From: Parasphingorhabdus marina DSM 22363
GTDB taxonomy: Bacteria > Pseudomonadota > Alphaproteobacteria > Sphingomonadales > Sphingomonadaceae
Direction of reading: 5' to 3'
DNA length: 64,000 nt
Assembly (NCBI RefSeq): GCF_900128895.1
Contig: NZ_FSQW01000001.1
Span: 682,001 to 746,000, forward strand
Shown piece by piece: positions 28,337-37,445 of the stretch. Position 1 is the stretch's first letter; each line of letters begins with the position of its first letter. A program made the position numbers and the translations under genes. The notes below the pieces were generated by a model, which had not been told where the DNA came from, did not search any database, and saw only the letters and a list, made by a program, of their open reading frames with translations.

Positions 28337-28825
28337 TTGGGAAGTGTGAGATTGCTCCAGATACCTTTACCAACAAAACCATGGCCAATTTGGCTGACCG
28401 CAATTTCCATACCCTTCGTTTTAGTCGGGACTGCGTTTATCTACTATCCCCTGCTGGGCAAGTCGGGAACCCTCGACCCCCATGCCGATACAATAGCAAT
28501 TCCCATGTACGGTAGCTTGATGGTAGCAGTACCGCTCGCGATTTTCGTGTTGGTGGTCACTTCCATTGTGATGATCTTCTATTCCGGGCGTTCGGCAAAA
28601 TTGTTCGCCTGGAATTCTGATCGGCCGATTCTCACGGCAATAATATCGGTGGTTTTTGGCGGCCCCGCCATTCTGTTGTTTCTTTCCTTCTTGAACAGCA
28701 TCATTCAGATACATCCTTGGTATGACTATATCCTAGAGATAAACTCACTGCTCTGGATTGCCTGGTTATTGCTTCTAAGAGGCGTTCTGGTATCGAGGAC
28801 CATGGTGGATGATGACTCAGACTGA
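28337..28825 (+). CDS. Small polytopic membrane protein of unknown function
   Basis: The frame codes for about 155-162 residues; the start is uncertain between TTG 28337, GTG 28346 and TTG 28352 (the last has GGGAAG seven bases upstream). Four hydrophobic segments are visible: about residues 18-38, 56-77, 95-117 and 136-150. The linker contains PHADTIAIPMYGS and the C-terminus is acidic (DDDSD). It matches no family I recognise. Its base composition is AT-richer than rpmI or the araC-type gene on either side, like the orphan at 18.5 kb, so it may be a late insertion. Confidence 0.6.
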   Translation: MGSVRLLQIPLPTKPWPIWLTAISIPFVLVGTAFIYYPLLGKSGTLDPHADTIAIPMYGSLMVAVPLAIFVLVVTSIVMIFYSGRSAKLFAWNSDRPILTAIISVVFGGPAILLFLSFLNSIIQIHPWYDYILEINSLLWIAWLLLLRGVLVSRTMVDDDSD

Positions 28826-28854
28826 CCTGGCGAAACCAAGAAATTGAACAGGAT

Positions 28855-29742
28855 CTATTTGCTTGAAGGATCATGCAGCACCTGCATGCCGGCCCCGGCT
28901 GCCGCCATCCGGCCGTGTACCGCGGCGTTCATGAAGGGGTGGGGCAGGGCCTTGTAGGCGCTGGCGCTCATGCCCATGAAACGCTGGAAGTCGCGGCCGA
29001 AATGGGCCTGGTCATAATATTGCGGGTCGATCGTCGAGATCCAGTTCTGTTCCGGGTTGAGCATATTCTCCGCGAGGCTGCGCAGAAACCGCTGGCGGCG
29101 GAGCAGCAATTTCGGTGCGAAACCAAAGGCCTTGCGACTCAACCGGTCGAGCGACCGTCCGCCGATCCCCAGCCGGTCCGCCATTTCCTGGACTGTGCCG
29201 AGTTCCGGATCGACGAGAATGACATGGGCTTGCTGAACCAGCTCATTATCCTCCGGCGCCTGTTTCAGCAGGTCGAGAAGAAAGCTGTTGATCCGCGCCG
29301 CTTCTTCGGCGGCTGGCGCAGGATCGTCATAGATGGTTTGGTGCAAGCTGGCGAACTTGTCGAAAACCGGATCTGAGTCGCCATCGGTGCTTTTGTCCGC
29401 ATAATCTTCGGCGGACGCCCCGACCAGCTTGACCCATCCTCCAGGCAGCAGGCCGATCCCCCAGGACCGCATGTTTGTGGCCCGGAACCGGGTGGCCCGG
29501 CTGGTCGGCCCGGCCACAAAGAAATGCGGCGCTTCCTCCATCGGGCCATCCCCGATCGCGCCGGTGGGCAGATCGCCGGTGATGAACCGCAAATTGGCCC
29601 ATTCCGGATGCAGATAATCGCTGATCGGCTTGCCGTCGCTGCTCTGCACTTCGGTCAGATAGAGCGTGCTGACATAGGGTTTCAGCGGATCAGCCGGCGC
29701 AAAGAAACGGATTTTGACATCGGACTGGTTTAGTGATGACAA
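28855..29742 (-). CDS. AraC family transcriptional regulator
   Basis: The 295-residue protein has an N-terminal sensory domain of about 180 residues and a C-terminal HTH_18-type pair of helix-turn-helices (VQEMADRLGIGGRSLDRLSRKAFGF and LAENMLNP to FGRDFQRFMGMSASAYK). The inducer is unknown. Its start overlaps the hisN stop by 13 bases, so it may be read with prs-hisN, although the pairing has no obvious logic. The order of HTH elements supports a DNA-binding role. Confidence 0.85.
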   Translation of the reverse strand: MSSLNQSDVKIRFFAPADPLKPYVSTLYLTEVQSSDGKPISDYLHPEWANLRFITGDLPTGAIGDGPMEEAPHFFVAGPTSRATRFRATNMRSWGIGLLPGGWVKLVGASAEDYADKSTDGDSDPVFDKFASLHQTIYDDPAPAAEEAARINSFLLDLLKQAPEDNELVQQAHVILVDPELGTVQEMADRLGIGGRSLDRLSRKAFGFAPKLLLRRQRFLRSLAENMLNPEQNWISTIDPQYYDQAHFGRDFQRFMGMSASAYKALPHPFMNAAVHGRMAAAGAGMQVLHDPSSK

Positions 29743-30509
29743 GCCATCGCCTCCAGCACGTCATCGACCCGCGCCTGATCCCCGATGGCGAGGACGTGAC
29801 CATCCGCTTCGGCGTGCAGCGGCTCGCCGTTCCAGTCGCACATCATTCCTCCGGCGCCATCGACGATTGGTGCCAGGGCGGCGAAATCATGCAGCATCAG
29901 TCCGGCCTCGCAAACCACGTCGACATGGCCACTCGCGACGAGACCGTAATTATAACAATCACCACCATAGATGATTTTCCGCGGCGCCACCTTGCCAGCG
30001 AGGCTCATGAAATGTTCAGCATCATGTTCGTCGAACTGATGCGGTGTGGTTGTCGCGAGCACGGCGTCTTTCAGATCCCGGCAGCGGGATGTTTTTGCAG
30101 GTTCGCCATTGAACAGCGTCGGGCGTCCGACGACACCCAGCCAGCGTTCGCGGGCAATCGGCTGGTCGATAATGCCCAGCACCGGCCAGCCATCCTGCAT
30201 CAGCGCAATCAAGGTGCCGAATATCGGACGTCCGGCGATGAAACTTGTGGTGCCGTCAATCGGATCGAGAATCCACTGCCGCGATGCACCTTCGTTGATG
30301 CTGCCATATTCCTCACCGACAATGCCATCCTCCGGACATTCGGCTTCGATGATTTTCCGCATGGCTGCTTCGGCCGCACGATCGGCTTCGGTAACAAAGG
30401 TCGAATCGCTTTTGGCTTCCTGATCAAATTTGGCGCGAAAAAACGGCCGGATGGCCTCTCCGGCGGCTTCTGCCAGCTGTTCTGCGAGGGAAATGTCCTT
30501 GGGTGTCAC
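29730..30509 (-). CDS. hisN: Histidinol-phosphatase / inositol-monophosphatase family protein
   Basis: The 259-residue enzyme carries the IMPase metal sites: GIVGEEYGS, WILDPIDGTTSFIAG (DPxDGT) and, near the C-terminus, GLMLHDFAALAPIVDGAGG. It belongs to the HisN branch that hydrolyses histidinol phosphate in alphaproteobacteria, but an inositol- or nucleotide-phosphatase role cannot be excluded. It follows prs with a 66-base gap, matching a PRPP-to-histidine theme. Confidence 0.85.
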   Translation of the reverse strand: MTPKDISLAEQLAEAAGEAIRPFFRAKFDQEAKSDSTFVTEADRAAEAAMRKIIEAECPEDGIVGEEYGSINEGASRQWILDPIDGTTSFIAGRPIFGTLIALMQDGWPVLGIIDQPIARERWLGVVGRPTLFNGEPAKTSRCRDLKDAVLATTTPHQFDEHDAEHFMSLAGKVAPRKIIYGGDCYNYGLVASGHVDVVCEAGLMLHDFAALAPIVDGAGGMMCDWNGEPLHAEADGHVLAIGDQARVDDVLEAMACHH

Positions 30510-30575
30510 GAGTCACTATCCTGTTATGAGCCAATGACTTACCAAAACCGGGAGACTTCCCCAACCGCGAAATGA

Positions 30576-31511
30576 TCAGTCAAACAGGCTGGAAACCGAA
30601 CTTTCGTCGGCAATCCGCTTGATCGCTTCGCCAAGCAAGGGGGCGATGGTGAGATGGCGAATCTTTTGCGAATCCTTCACCGCCTCGGTGGCGCCGATGG
30701 AATCGGTGATCACCAGCTCTTTCAAGCCGCTGTCATCGACCCGCGCGACAGCCCCGCCGGACAAGACGCCATGGGTGATATAGGCGACAACTTCGGTCGC
30801 GCCCTTGTCCTTCAACGCCTGGGCGGCGTTGCACAGGGTGCCGCCGGAATCGACAATGTCATCGATCAGGATGCAAAAACGCCCGGAGACATCGCCGATA
30901 ATGTTCATCACTTCGGACTCGCCGGCCCGCTCGCGGCGTTTGTCGACAATGGCGAGCGGGGCGTTGTCGAGCCGCTTGGCCAGTGCTCGTGCGCGAACCA
31001 CGCCGCCGACATCGGGCGAAACGACCATCAGCTCATGTGCGCCGAAACGGGCCTGGATGTCCGCTGACATCACCGGAGCGCCATAGAGATTGTCCGTCGG
31101 GATATCGAAAAAGCCCTGAATCTGACCGGCGTGGAGGTCGACCGACAGGACCCGGTCGGCACCGGCTTCGGTGATCAGATTGGCCACCAGCTTGGCCGAT
31201 ATCGGCGTCCGCGGGCCGGGCTTCCGGTCCTGACGGGCATAGCCGAAATAGGGGATGACGGCGGTGATGCGTTTGGCCGAGGCGCGGCGCAGGGCATCGA
31301 TGCCGATCAGCAGTTCCATCAGATTGTCATTGGCCGGGAAGCTGGTTGACTGCAGGATGAAGACATCCTCGCCCCGGACATTCTCGTGGATCTCGACAAA
31401 AATCTCGTCATCGGCAAAGCGTTTGACACTGGCATCGCAGAGCGGAATGTCGAGATAGTCAGCGACTGCCTGAGCGAGTGGCAGATTGCTGTTGCCGGAC
31501 ATGAGTTTCAT
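30576..31511 (-). CDS. prs: Ribose-phosphate pyrophosphokinase
   Basis: The 311-residue enzyme has the N-terminal [15 protein letters not shown], the active-site loop [25 protein letters not shown] and the PRPP-binding [14 protein letters not shown]. It makes PRPP from ribose 5-phosphate and ATP for nucleotide, histidine and tryptophan synthesis. Two in-frame ATGs three codons apart are possible starts. hisN lies downstream. Confidence 0.97.
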   Translation of the reverse strand: MKLMSGNSNLPLAQAVADYLDIPLCDASVKRFADDEIFVEIHENVRGEDVFILQSTSFPANDNLMELLIGIDALRRASAKRITAVIPYFGYARQDRKPGPRTPISAKLVANLITEAGADRVLSVDLHAGQIQGFFDIPTDNLYGAPVMSADIQARFGAHELMVVSPDVGGVVRARALAKRLDNAPLAIVDKRRERAGESEVMNIIGDVSGRFCILIDDIVDSGGTLCNAAQALKDKGATEVVAYITHGVLSGGAVARVDDSGLKELVITDSIGATEAVKDSQKIRHLTIAPLLGEAIKRIADESSVSSLFD

Positions 31512-31626
31512 TGATTGGCTTCCCCCCGAGAGCGGGAACGGGAACCCCTGTGAGGAGTGCCGGACCCGAATGACTGATTCGGACCCTTGTTAGACAGATG
31601 CCGGCAGAATCAAAAGTGCCTTTTGC

Positions 31627-32424
31627 TCAAATCCAGCCCAATTGTTTCAGTTTGGCGACACTGGTTCGGGAAACCGGGACTTCCAGTCCGTTCTGCAGCA
31701 CCAGACGCAGGTTTCGGCCGTCCCGCCGGATCGTTTTGACGGCGTCCTCAGCCACCCACCAGCTGCGGTGGGTCTGCGCACCCGTCACACCCTCCATCTC
31801 GGCTATCGCATCCGACAGGCGCATGAGCAGCATTTCGCTGCGATCAGCGCTGTGGACCCGGACATAATGATCCTCGACGCCGAGTGCGAGAATCGATTCG
31901 GGAAATCCGGCTGGTAGCCGGTCGAGCAGCCTGGTCCTGGGCATCTTTGAGCTGGCCGGCATGTCGTTCGTGACGGCACCCGAAGCCGGTACCGGTGCCG
32001 TCGCTGTCCGCGCGTCATCAGCCGGAAAAATCAATCGCATCAGAAGGAAGATCCCGACGCCGACCCCGGCGCACTGCAGATAGAGCAGGCCGAATGCGGA
32101 GCCCGTGAGATAGGTGCCCCAGCGCATGCCGCTGATCGCGAAACCGATCAGGATCGTCAGCGGCAGGGCCGCTACGGCGACGGCGATGGCTATGGCAACG
32201 GGCAGGGGGATGCGGCTCTGTTCGTGGAGCCATCCTGCAGCGCGGGTGATCGGCCGGAATATCGCATAGCCGACCAGAATGAACCCGACCCAGTACAGCA
32301 GCCGCAGCGGCAGGGGCATGGGATAGGTGCCGAATGGCCCGAGCAGGCCAAGAATGAGGCCGATTCCGGCAATGACGAGCAGCTCAACGCTGAGGCGCTG
32401 CGCAAGGGATGGTTCCCCGGTCAT
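31627..32424 (-). CDS. Membrane-anchored LytTR transcriptional regulator
   Basis: The start MTGEPSLAQRL is chosen; the frame stays open to 32940 but there it runs antisense through the DUF2306 gene. The 265-residue product has four membrane helices (about residues 12-32, 40-58, 75-95 and 105-130) and a C-terminal LytTR DNA-binding domain (about 170-262: ILALGVEDHYVRVHS to GLEVPVSRTSVAKLKQLG). Such proteins control a neighbouring membrane gene; here the divergent DUF2306 gene 150 bases away is the natural target. Confidence 0.88.
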   Translation of the reverse strand: MTGEPSLAQRLSVELLVIAGIGLILGLLGPFGTYPMPLPLRLLYWVGFILVGYAIFRPITRAAGWLHEQSRIPLPVAIAIAVAVAALPLTILIGFAISGMRWGTYLTGSAFGLLYLQCAGVGVGIFLLMRLIFPADDARTATAPVPASGAVTNDMPASSKMPRTRLLDRLPAGFPESILALGVEDHYVRVHSADRSEMLLMRLSDAIAEMEGVTGAQTHRSWWVAEDAVKTIRRDGRNLRLVLQNGLEVPVSRTSVAKLKQLGWI

Positions 32425-32572
32425 CCCGTTCGCGCTTCGTGAACGGGCAAGTGGTCCGGCAGGGCGGTTTTCACGAAGAAACTGATCATTCGGCGCATCT
32501 GTCGTGGAATATCGCGGTGGCACGTGAACATAAAGATGAAATTGCAGATCCACACACCATAAGGATGAAAAC

Positions 32573-33109
32573 ATGACGACACAGCAGCCTTCCCGTACCG
32601 GCGGATACACTCTCCAGACCGCGATACTGCTTGGCGGGGCAATCATCCTGATGACATTTGCGCTGATGGCGCTGAGCAGCATGACCGGCGGTTTCGTCGC
32701 GGACGAGAATACGATTGCCGAACAGGAAGGTCTGAACGTTCCGATCATCATCCATCTGGCCACGGTTTTGCCTGCTGTTCCTCTGGGCGCATGGGTGCTG
32801 TGGCGCAAGAAGGGTGATGCGTTGCACAAGATTCTCGGGCGGATCTGGGGAATGCTGATGATCATTACCGCCATTTCCAGTTTCTGGATCGGAGAGCCCG
32901 GCACAGGCATCGCCGGTTCAGGCCTGAGCTTCATCCACATCTTCTCGGTGCTGGTTCTGGTGTCGGTCCCGATGGGTGTCTGGGCGCTGCGCGTCGGAGA
33001 TTATGCCGGTCACCAGCGCGCAATGCAGGGCATGTATATCGGACTGATTGTCGCCGGACTGTTTTCCTTCATTCCCGGCCGCATTCTCGGGACCGCAGTT
33101 TTCGGATAA
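32573..33109 (+). CDS. DUF2306 domain membrane protein
   Basis: The 178-residue protein has five hydrophobic helices (residues about 15-40, 58-76, 88-106, 118-138 and 152-172). Conserved HLATVLPAVPLGAWVLWRKKGDALHKILGRIWG and AGHQRAMQGMYIGLIVAGLF fit DUF2306. Its function is unknown; the histidines may bind metal or haem. It is divergent from the LytTR regulator, an arrangement seen repeatedly in proteobacteria. Confidence 0.82.
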   Translation: MTTQQPSRTGGYTLQTAILLGGAIILMTFALMALSSMTGGFVADENTIAEQEGLNVPIIIHLATVLPAVPLGAWVLWRKKGDALHKILGRIWGMLMIITAISSFWIGEPGTGIAGSGLSFIHIFSVLVLVSVPMGVWALRVGDYAGHQRAMQGMYIGLIVAGLFSFIPGRILGTAVFG

Positions 33110-33149
33110 TTTGTTTGCCGTTGTCGCTGGCGCTTTCTATCAGAGCGCC

Positions 33150-34805
33150 ATGACGGACAAACTCACCATCACCATGGCCCAGCTGACCCAGTCGGTCGGC
33201 GATCTGCGCGGCAATGCCGATGCGATGCTGGCCGTATATGGAGATCATCCGGGCAGCGACCTTGTGGTCTTTCCGGAGCTGCAGCTGATCGGGTATCCGC
33301 CCGAGGATCTGGTCCTCAAACCGGCGGTAGCCGAACGCGCGGAAGCGGAGATGCAGCGCCTGGCTGAAGCCACCGCCGGACGGAATGGTGCGATGCTGGT
33401 GGGGTCAATCTTCCGGGAAGACGACCGGCTGTATAATGGTATTGCCCTGCTCGAGAATGGTCAGATTGCCGAGGTCCGGTACAAGGTCGAGCTGCCCAAT
33501 TACGGCACATTTGACGAGAAGCGGCTGTTCACATCCGGTCCGCTGCCCGAGCCGATCGACTTTCGCGGCTGCCGGATCGGACTGCCGATTTGCGAAGATG
33601 TCTGGTTCCCGACCGTTTGCCAGCATCTGAAAGACCGTGGCGCGCAGCTGTTCATCTCGGTCCATGGGAGCCCCTACGAGATCGAAAAGGATGACCGGCG
33701 CCTCGGACAGGTCGCAACGAAACGCGTGCGCGAAACCGGTATCCCCCTGATCTTCCTCAACCGGGTCGGCGGCCAGGATGAAGTGGTGTTTGATGGCGCC
33801 AGCTTCGTGCTCGACAAGGAAGTACAATTGACGCACCAGCTGCCGGACTGGGACGAAGCGATAGTCGACACTGTCTGGACGCAGGACCAGGACCGCTGGT
33901 CCTGCGCGCCCGGAGAAATCCATCAGCTGGATGACCATCCGGCCGACATTTACAATGCGATGATTGTCGGATTGCGCGACTATGTAAATGCCAACCGGTT
34001 CCCCGGCGTGATCCTGGGGCTGTCCGGCGGCATTGACAGTGCGCTCTCTGCTGCAGTGGCCGTGGATGCGCTGGGTGCGGACCGGGTCTGGTGCGTGATG
34101 ATGCCGTCGCGCTTCACTTCGCAGGAAAGCCTGGATGATGCGGCGGGTTGCGCGGAAATGCTGGGCACGCGGCTGGATTCGATCCCGATCAATCCTGCGG
34201 TCGAAGGCTTTGACGCCATGCTGGAAGGCAGCTTCGCGGACAAGGAAGTGGACATTACCGAGGAGAATATCCAGTCGCGAATCCGCGGCGTCACCCTGAT
34301 GGCGCTCAGCAACAAATTCGGTCACATGCTGCTTACCACCGGCAACAAGAGCGAAATGAGCGTCGGCTATGCCACTATCTATGGCGACATGGCCGGCGGC
34401 TATTCGGTGCTCAAGGATGCCTACAAACTGACCGTCTTTCGCTTGTCGGAATGGCGCAACCGGAACAAGCCCAGTCTCGGCATGGGCCCGGATGGCCCGG
34501 TCATGCCCGACACGGTGATCACCAAACCGCCCAGCGCGGAATTGCGCCCGGACCAGAAAGACAGCGACAGCCTCCCGGATTATGAAATCCTCGATCCGCT
34601 GCTGCACGGGCTGGTGGAAGAGGAGCTGTCCGTATCCGATCTGGTCGCGCGCGGTTTTGACCGCGATCTGGTCGTCCGGATCGAGCGGTTGCTCTATATT
34701 GCCGAATATAAACGTCGCCAGGCACCTCCCGGCGTCAAGCTCGGCACCCGGAATTTTGGCCGCGACCGGCGCTATCCCATTACCAATGCTTTCAGGACAC
34801 CATGA
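33150..34805 (+). CDS. nadE: NAD+ synthase, glutamine-dependent
   Basis: The start MTDKLTITMAQL is chosen over the in-frame upstream extension, which overlaps the DUF2306 gene. The 551-residue protein has an N-terminal nitrilase-type glutaminase domain (VVFPELQLIGYPP Glu, YKVELPNYGTFDE Lys, LPICEDVWFP Cys) and a C-terminal synthetase with LGLSGGIDSALSAAVAVDALG. It amidates deamido-NAD with ammonia tunnelled from glutamine. It overlaps gltX by four bases. Confidence 0.96.
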   Translation: MTDKLTITMAQLTQSVGDLRGNADAMLAVYGDHPGSDLVVFPELQLIGYPPEDLVLKPAVAERAEAEMQRLAEATAGRNGAMLVGSIFREDDRLYNGIALLENGQIAEVRYKVELPNYGTFDEKRLFTSGPLPEPIDFRGCRIGLPICEDVWFPTVCQHLKDRGAQLFISVHGSPYEIEKDDRRLGQVATKRVRETGIPLIFLNRVGGQDEVVFDGASFVLDKEVQLTHQLPDWDEAIVDTVWTQDQDRWSCAPGEIHQLDDHPADIYNAMIVGLRDYVNANRFPGVILGLSGGIDSALSAAVAVDALGADRVWCVMMPSRFTSQESLDDAAGCAEMLGTRLDSIPINPAVEGFDAMLEGSFADKEVDITEENIQSRIRGVTLMALSNKFGHMLLTTGNKSEMSVGYATIYGDMAGGYSVLKDAYKLTVFRLSEWRNRNKPSLGMGPDGPVMPDTVITKPPSAELRPDQKDSDSLPDYEILDPLLHGLVEEELSVSDLVARGFDRDLVVRIERLLYIAEYKRRQAPPGVKLGTRNFGRDRRYPITNAFRTP

Positions 34806-36139
34806 CCGTCAAAACCCGATTTGCTCCCTCGCCGACAGGTCATCTCCATGTCGGCAATATCCGCACCGCGCTGCACAACTGGATGTTTGCGCGCAAGCAT
34901 GGCGGCACGTTCCTGCTGCGTCTGGACGACACCGACACCGAGCGGTCGAAGGAAGAATATGTCAGCGCGATCCGCGCGGATCTGGCCTGGCTGGGCATGC
35001 ACCCCGACAGCGAGGAACGCCAGTCTGCACGATCCGCCCGCTACGAGGAAAAGTTCGCCGAGCTCAAGGCGAGCGGCCGGGTCTATCCGGCCTGGGAAAC
35101 CGCGCAGGAACTGGATCTGAAACGCAAGATCCAGCTGGGTCGCGGCAAGCCACCCATTTATGATCGCGCCGCTCTGGATGTCAGTGATGACGAGATCGCC
35201 GCCTATGAAGCCGAAGGCCGGACCCCGCACTGGCGGTTTCGGCTGGATCATGACGGGCCGATTGTCTGGAATGACCTGATCCGGGGCGAGCAGAAATTTG
35301 ATCCATCGCTCCTGTCCGATCCGGTAATTCGCCGCGAGGACGGCAGCTGGCTTTACATGCTGCCTTCGACGATTGACGATATGGACATGGGAATCACCCA
35401 TGTCGTGCGCGGGGAAGACCATGTCGCCAACACGGCCGTCCAGATCCAGATGTTCGAGGCCTTTGACGCCCCGGTTCCGGAATTTGCCCATGAAGCGCTG
35501 CTGGTCGGGACCGAGGGCAAATTGTCGAAGCGGCTGGGATCGCTCGGGGTCAGCGGGTTTCGCGAACGTCATGTCGAGCCACAGGCGATTGTCGCGCTGC
35601 TCGCCCGGATCGGAACCAGTGATCCGGTGGAGCCGGTGACGCAAGTCGAGACCCTGGCAGAGGCATTCGACTTCGCCCGCTTTGGTCGCGCACCGGCCCG
35701 TTTTGACGAGGAAGAGCTGGCGCAGCTCAATCAGAAAATCGTTCACATGCTGGACCATGAAGCGGTCAGGGACCGGCTGCCCGAGGGCATGTCGGCCGCA
35801 GCATGGGATGTGATCCGGCCCAATCTCCACCATCTCGGCGAAGTGGATGGCTGGTGGCAGGTCGTTACCGGTCCGGTCAGCGGACCGGACCTGGATGCGG
35901 ATGACAGTGATTATCTGCGACAGGCGCTATCGGCGCTGGAGGACTTGAGCTGGTCAGACACTATCTGGAAAGACTGGACGCTTGTTTTGAAGGAATCGAC
36001 CGGCCGCAAGGGAAAGAAGCTGTTCATGCCCTTGCGTCAGGCCCTGACCGGGCTCGACCATGGTCCGGACATGAGCGCCCTGCTGCCCCTGATCGGACGA
36101 GATGCGGCGATTGAACGGCTGAAAACCAGCATTTCCTGA
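34802..36139 (+). CDS. gltX: Glutamate-tRNA ligase
   Basis: The 445-residue class I synthetase begins TRFAPSPTGHLHVGNIRTAL, with the HIGH-type motif read as HLHVGN, and has the KMSKS-type loop GKLSKRLGS. The C-terminal region is all-helical. It glutamylates tRNA-Glu and, in organisms lacking GlnRS, tRNA-Gln. Alphaproteobacteria often have two GltX copies, and a second cannot be seen here. It is coupled to nadE by ATGA overlap. Confidence 0.95.
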   Translation: MTVKTRFAPSPTGHLHVGNIRTALHNWMFARKHGGTFLLRLDDTDTERSKEEYVSAIRADLAWLGMHPDSEERQSARSARYEEKFAELKASGRVYPAWETAQELDLKRKIQLGRGKPPIYDRAALDVSDDEIAAYEAEGRTPHWRFRLDHDGPIVWNDLIRGEQKFDPSLLSDPVIRREDGSWLYMLPSTIDDMDMGITHVVRGEDHVANTAVQIQMFEAFDAPVPEFAHEALLVGTEGKLSKRLGSLGVSGFRERHVEPQAIVALLARIGTSDPVEPVTQVETLAEAFDFARFGRAPARFDEEELAQLNQKIVHMLDHEAVRDRLPEGMSAAAWDVIRPNLHHLGEVDGWWQVVTGPVSGPDLDADDSDYLRQALSALEDLSWSDTIWKDWTLVLKESTGRKGKKLFMPLRQALTGLDHGPDMSALLPLIGRDAAIERLKTSIS

Positions 36140-36192
36140 GAGGCTTCAGAAGCGCCGGTCGTCAGCAGACTGTGGCAAATTTGCGCTATCAA

Positions 36193-36209
36193 ATGTAATA
36201 GTATAACAT
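36193..36209. promoter_or_regulatory. Near-palindromic operator-like site upstream of tonB
   Basis: The 17-base sequence ATGTAATAGTATAACAT is symmetrical at 14 bases outside the central one. It overlaps a TATAAC -10-like box (36202-36207) with a TTGCGC-like -35 at 36181. CAAATG and CATTTG flank it as an outer inverted repeat. It is a candidate Fur-type or other repressor site for tonB. Confidence 0.45.
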
Positions 36210-36290
36210 GTCATTTGGCGGTGCAGCATGACAGCGCCAAAATTGCGGGGCTGTACCGTCATCCGAGGAGAAGGATGAAAGGAAAGTCTC

Positions 36291-36959
36291 ATGAGTTATG
36301 TTTCCACGTACACAAACAAGCCGCCAGATGCGAAGGGCATAGGTATAGCGATCGGTGTGCACGCCCTGATTGTAGCGGCAGTATTGGCGATGCCGGGCAT
36401 TGATCTCCCTGGACCCCCGGCCAACGTTGTGGAGTTTTACAACGTGAAACCGGACCCCATTCCGGTGGATCCGGTGCCCGAACCCGACAAGCCGGTTATC
36501 GATATTCCCCAACCGACGCCCAAACCAACCGATATCGCTCCGCTGGTCGAGCGGCCCCTGCCTGTCGATCCGGTCGACTCGCGATATGTTGATCTCGGCG
36601 CGGAAATCACTACCGGCACCGGCCTGTCCGACCGGCTCCCCGTCGACATCCTTCCGGCCGTTCCGGAACCAGTCATTGCGCAGGCCAGGCTCAACAGCCG
36701 CTACAGTGCGGGTTTCCAGCCACCCTATCCGTCAGGCCTGCTGCGTCTCGAGACCGAAGGGCTGGTCAGCGTCCGCGTTCTGGTCGGTACCGATGGCCGG
36801 GTGAAGCAGATCGAGCTGGTCGACACGCCGCATCCCGATTTCTGGACCGCGACACGCCGGCACGCCCTCAAAAAATGGCGATTCACCCCGGCGATGCGCG
36901 ACGGAGTGCCGTTTGAAAGCTGGATTGATCTGAAGGTCCGGTTTGAAATAACCGGCTAG
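36291..36959 (+). CDS. tonB: Energy transducer TonB
   Basis: GAGGAGAAGGATGAAAGG-type ribosome binding bases precede the ATG. The 222-residue protein has one N-terminal membrane helix (GIGIAIGVHALIVAAVLAMPG), a long proline-rich spacer (residues about 50-105: PDPIPVDPVPEPDKP) and a C-terminal TonB domain (SAGFQPPYPSGLLRLETEGLVSVRVLVGTDGRVKQIELVDTPHPDFW). It transmits proton-motive force to outer-membrane receptors. ExbB and ExbD genes are not next to it. Confidence 0.92.
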   Translation: MSYVSTYTNKPPDAKGIGIAIGVHALIVAAVLAMPGIDLPGPPANVVEFYNVKPDPIPVDPVPEPDKPVIDIPQPTPKPTDIAPLVERPLPVDPVDSRYVDLGAEITTGTGLSDRLPVDILPAVPEPVIAQARLNSRYSAGFQPPYPSGLLRLETEGLVSVRVLVGTDGRVKQIELVDTPHPDFWTATRRHALKKWRFTPAMRDGVPFESWIDLKVRFEITG

Positions 36960-36976
36960 AAAAATCCGAAAATGTG

Positions 36977-37002
36977 CCAGCCCTGTCCAAAAGCAGGGCT
37001 GG
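36977..37002 (+). terminator. Hairpin downstream of tonB
   Basis: CCAGCCCTG and CAGGGCTGG form a perfect 9-bp GC stem around TCCAAAAG, 17 bases past the tonB stop. No T run follows, so it is either a weak terminator, a processing signal or a 3' stabiliser between tonB and the next gene. Confidence 0.55.
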
Positions 37003-37034
37003 TCAACCCCCGTCAAAGACCCTATCTGGATGCG

Positions 37035-37445
37035 ATGAGCTTTATCAAGGATGTCTCCATAGTTGGCGGGATCAAGGACTTTATCGCCTTTGTTCGTCAG
37101 AGTCCGCGCGAACGGGTGATCCCCGGAATACTCGCGATATCCGTAACGTCTTTCATACTCGCGCTGTTCGTAATTGACCCTTGGGTCAACACCGCGCCGC
37201 CGCCCGGCCCAAAAGTCATCTACTTCGAAAGCTGGTCGCTGGACCGGACGGATGAGGAAATCCTGGCAGATCGCTGGCAGATCCAGTGCCAAAAGGACAA
37301 ATGGGCCGCCAAACGCAAGGAATCGATGAAGGAACTGGCGCGGATGTCGGGGATGGACCCGGAGGAAATCGAACGCGAAGCCGAAGCGGCCCGCAAGGCC
37401 CGCGGCGAAGTGGAAGTGGCACGACCAGCCGGCCTGCTATGCTGA
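37035..37445 (+). CDS. Small membrane-anchored protein of unknown function
   Basis: The start MSFIKDVSIVGG is chosen. The 136-residue protein has one membrane helix (residues about 30-50, VIPGILAISVTSFILALFVI), then a conserved-looking segment PKVIYFESWSLDRTDEEILADRWQIQCQKDKW and a charged helical tail rich in E, R and K. I recall this segment in sphingomonad proteins of unknown function next to ribD. It overlaps ribD by seven bases. It is predicted to expose the tail to the periplasm or cytosol depending on helix orientation, which I cannot fix. Confidence 0.7.
   Translation: MSFIKDVSIVGGIKDFIAFVRQSPRERVIPGILAISVTSFILALFVIDPWVNTAPPPGPKVIYFESWSLDRTDEEILADRWQIQCQKDKWAAKRKESMKELARMSGMDPEEIEREAEAARKARGEVEVARPAGLLC

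Noticed and set aside
32425-32940. N-terminal extension of the LytTR frame upstream of its ATG
   Set aside because: It runs antisense through the DUF2306 gene and has no membrane or family content.
33405-34607. Long minus-strand open frame of 400 codons
   Set aside because: It is fully antisense to nadE, which has all catalytic motifs.
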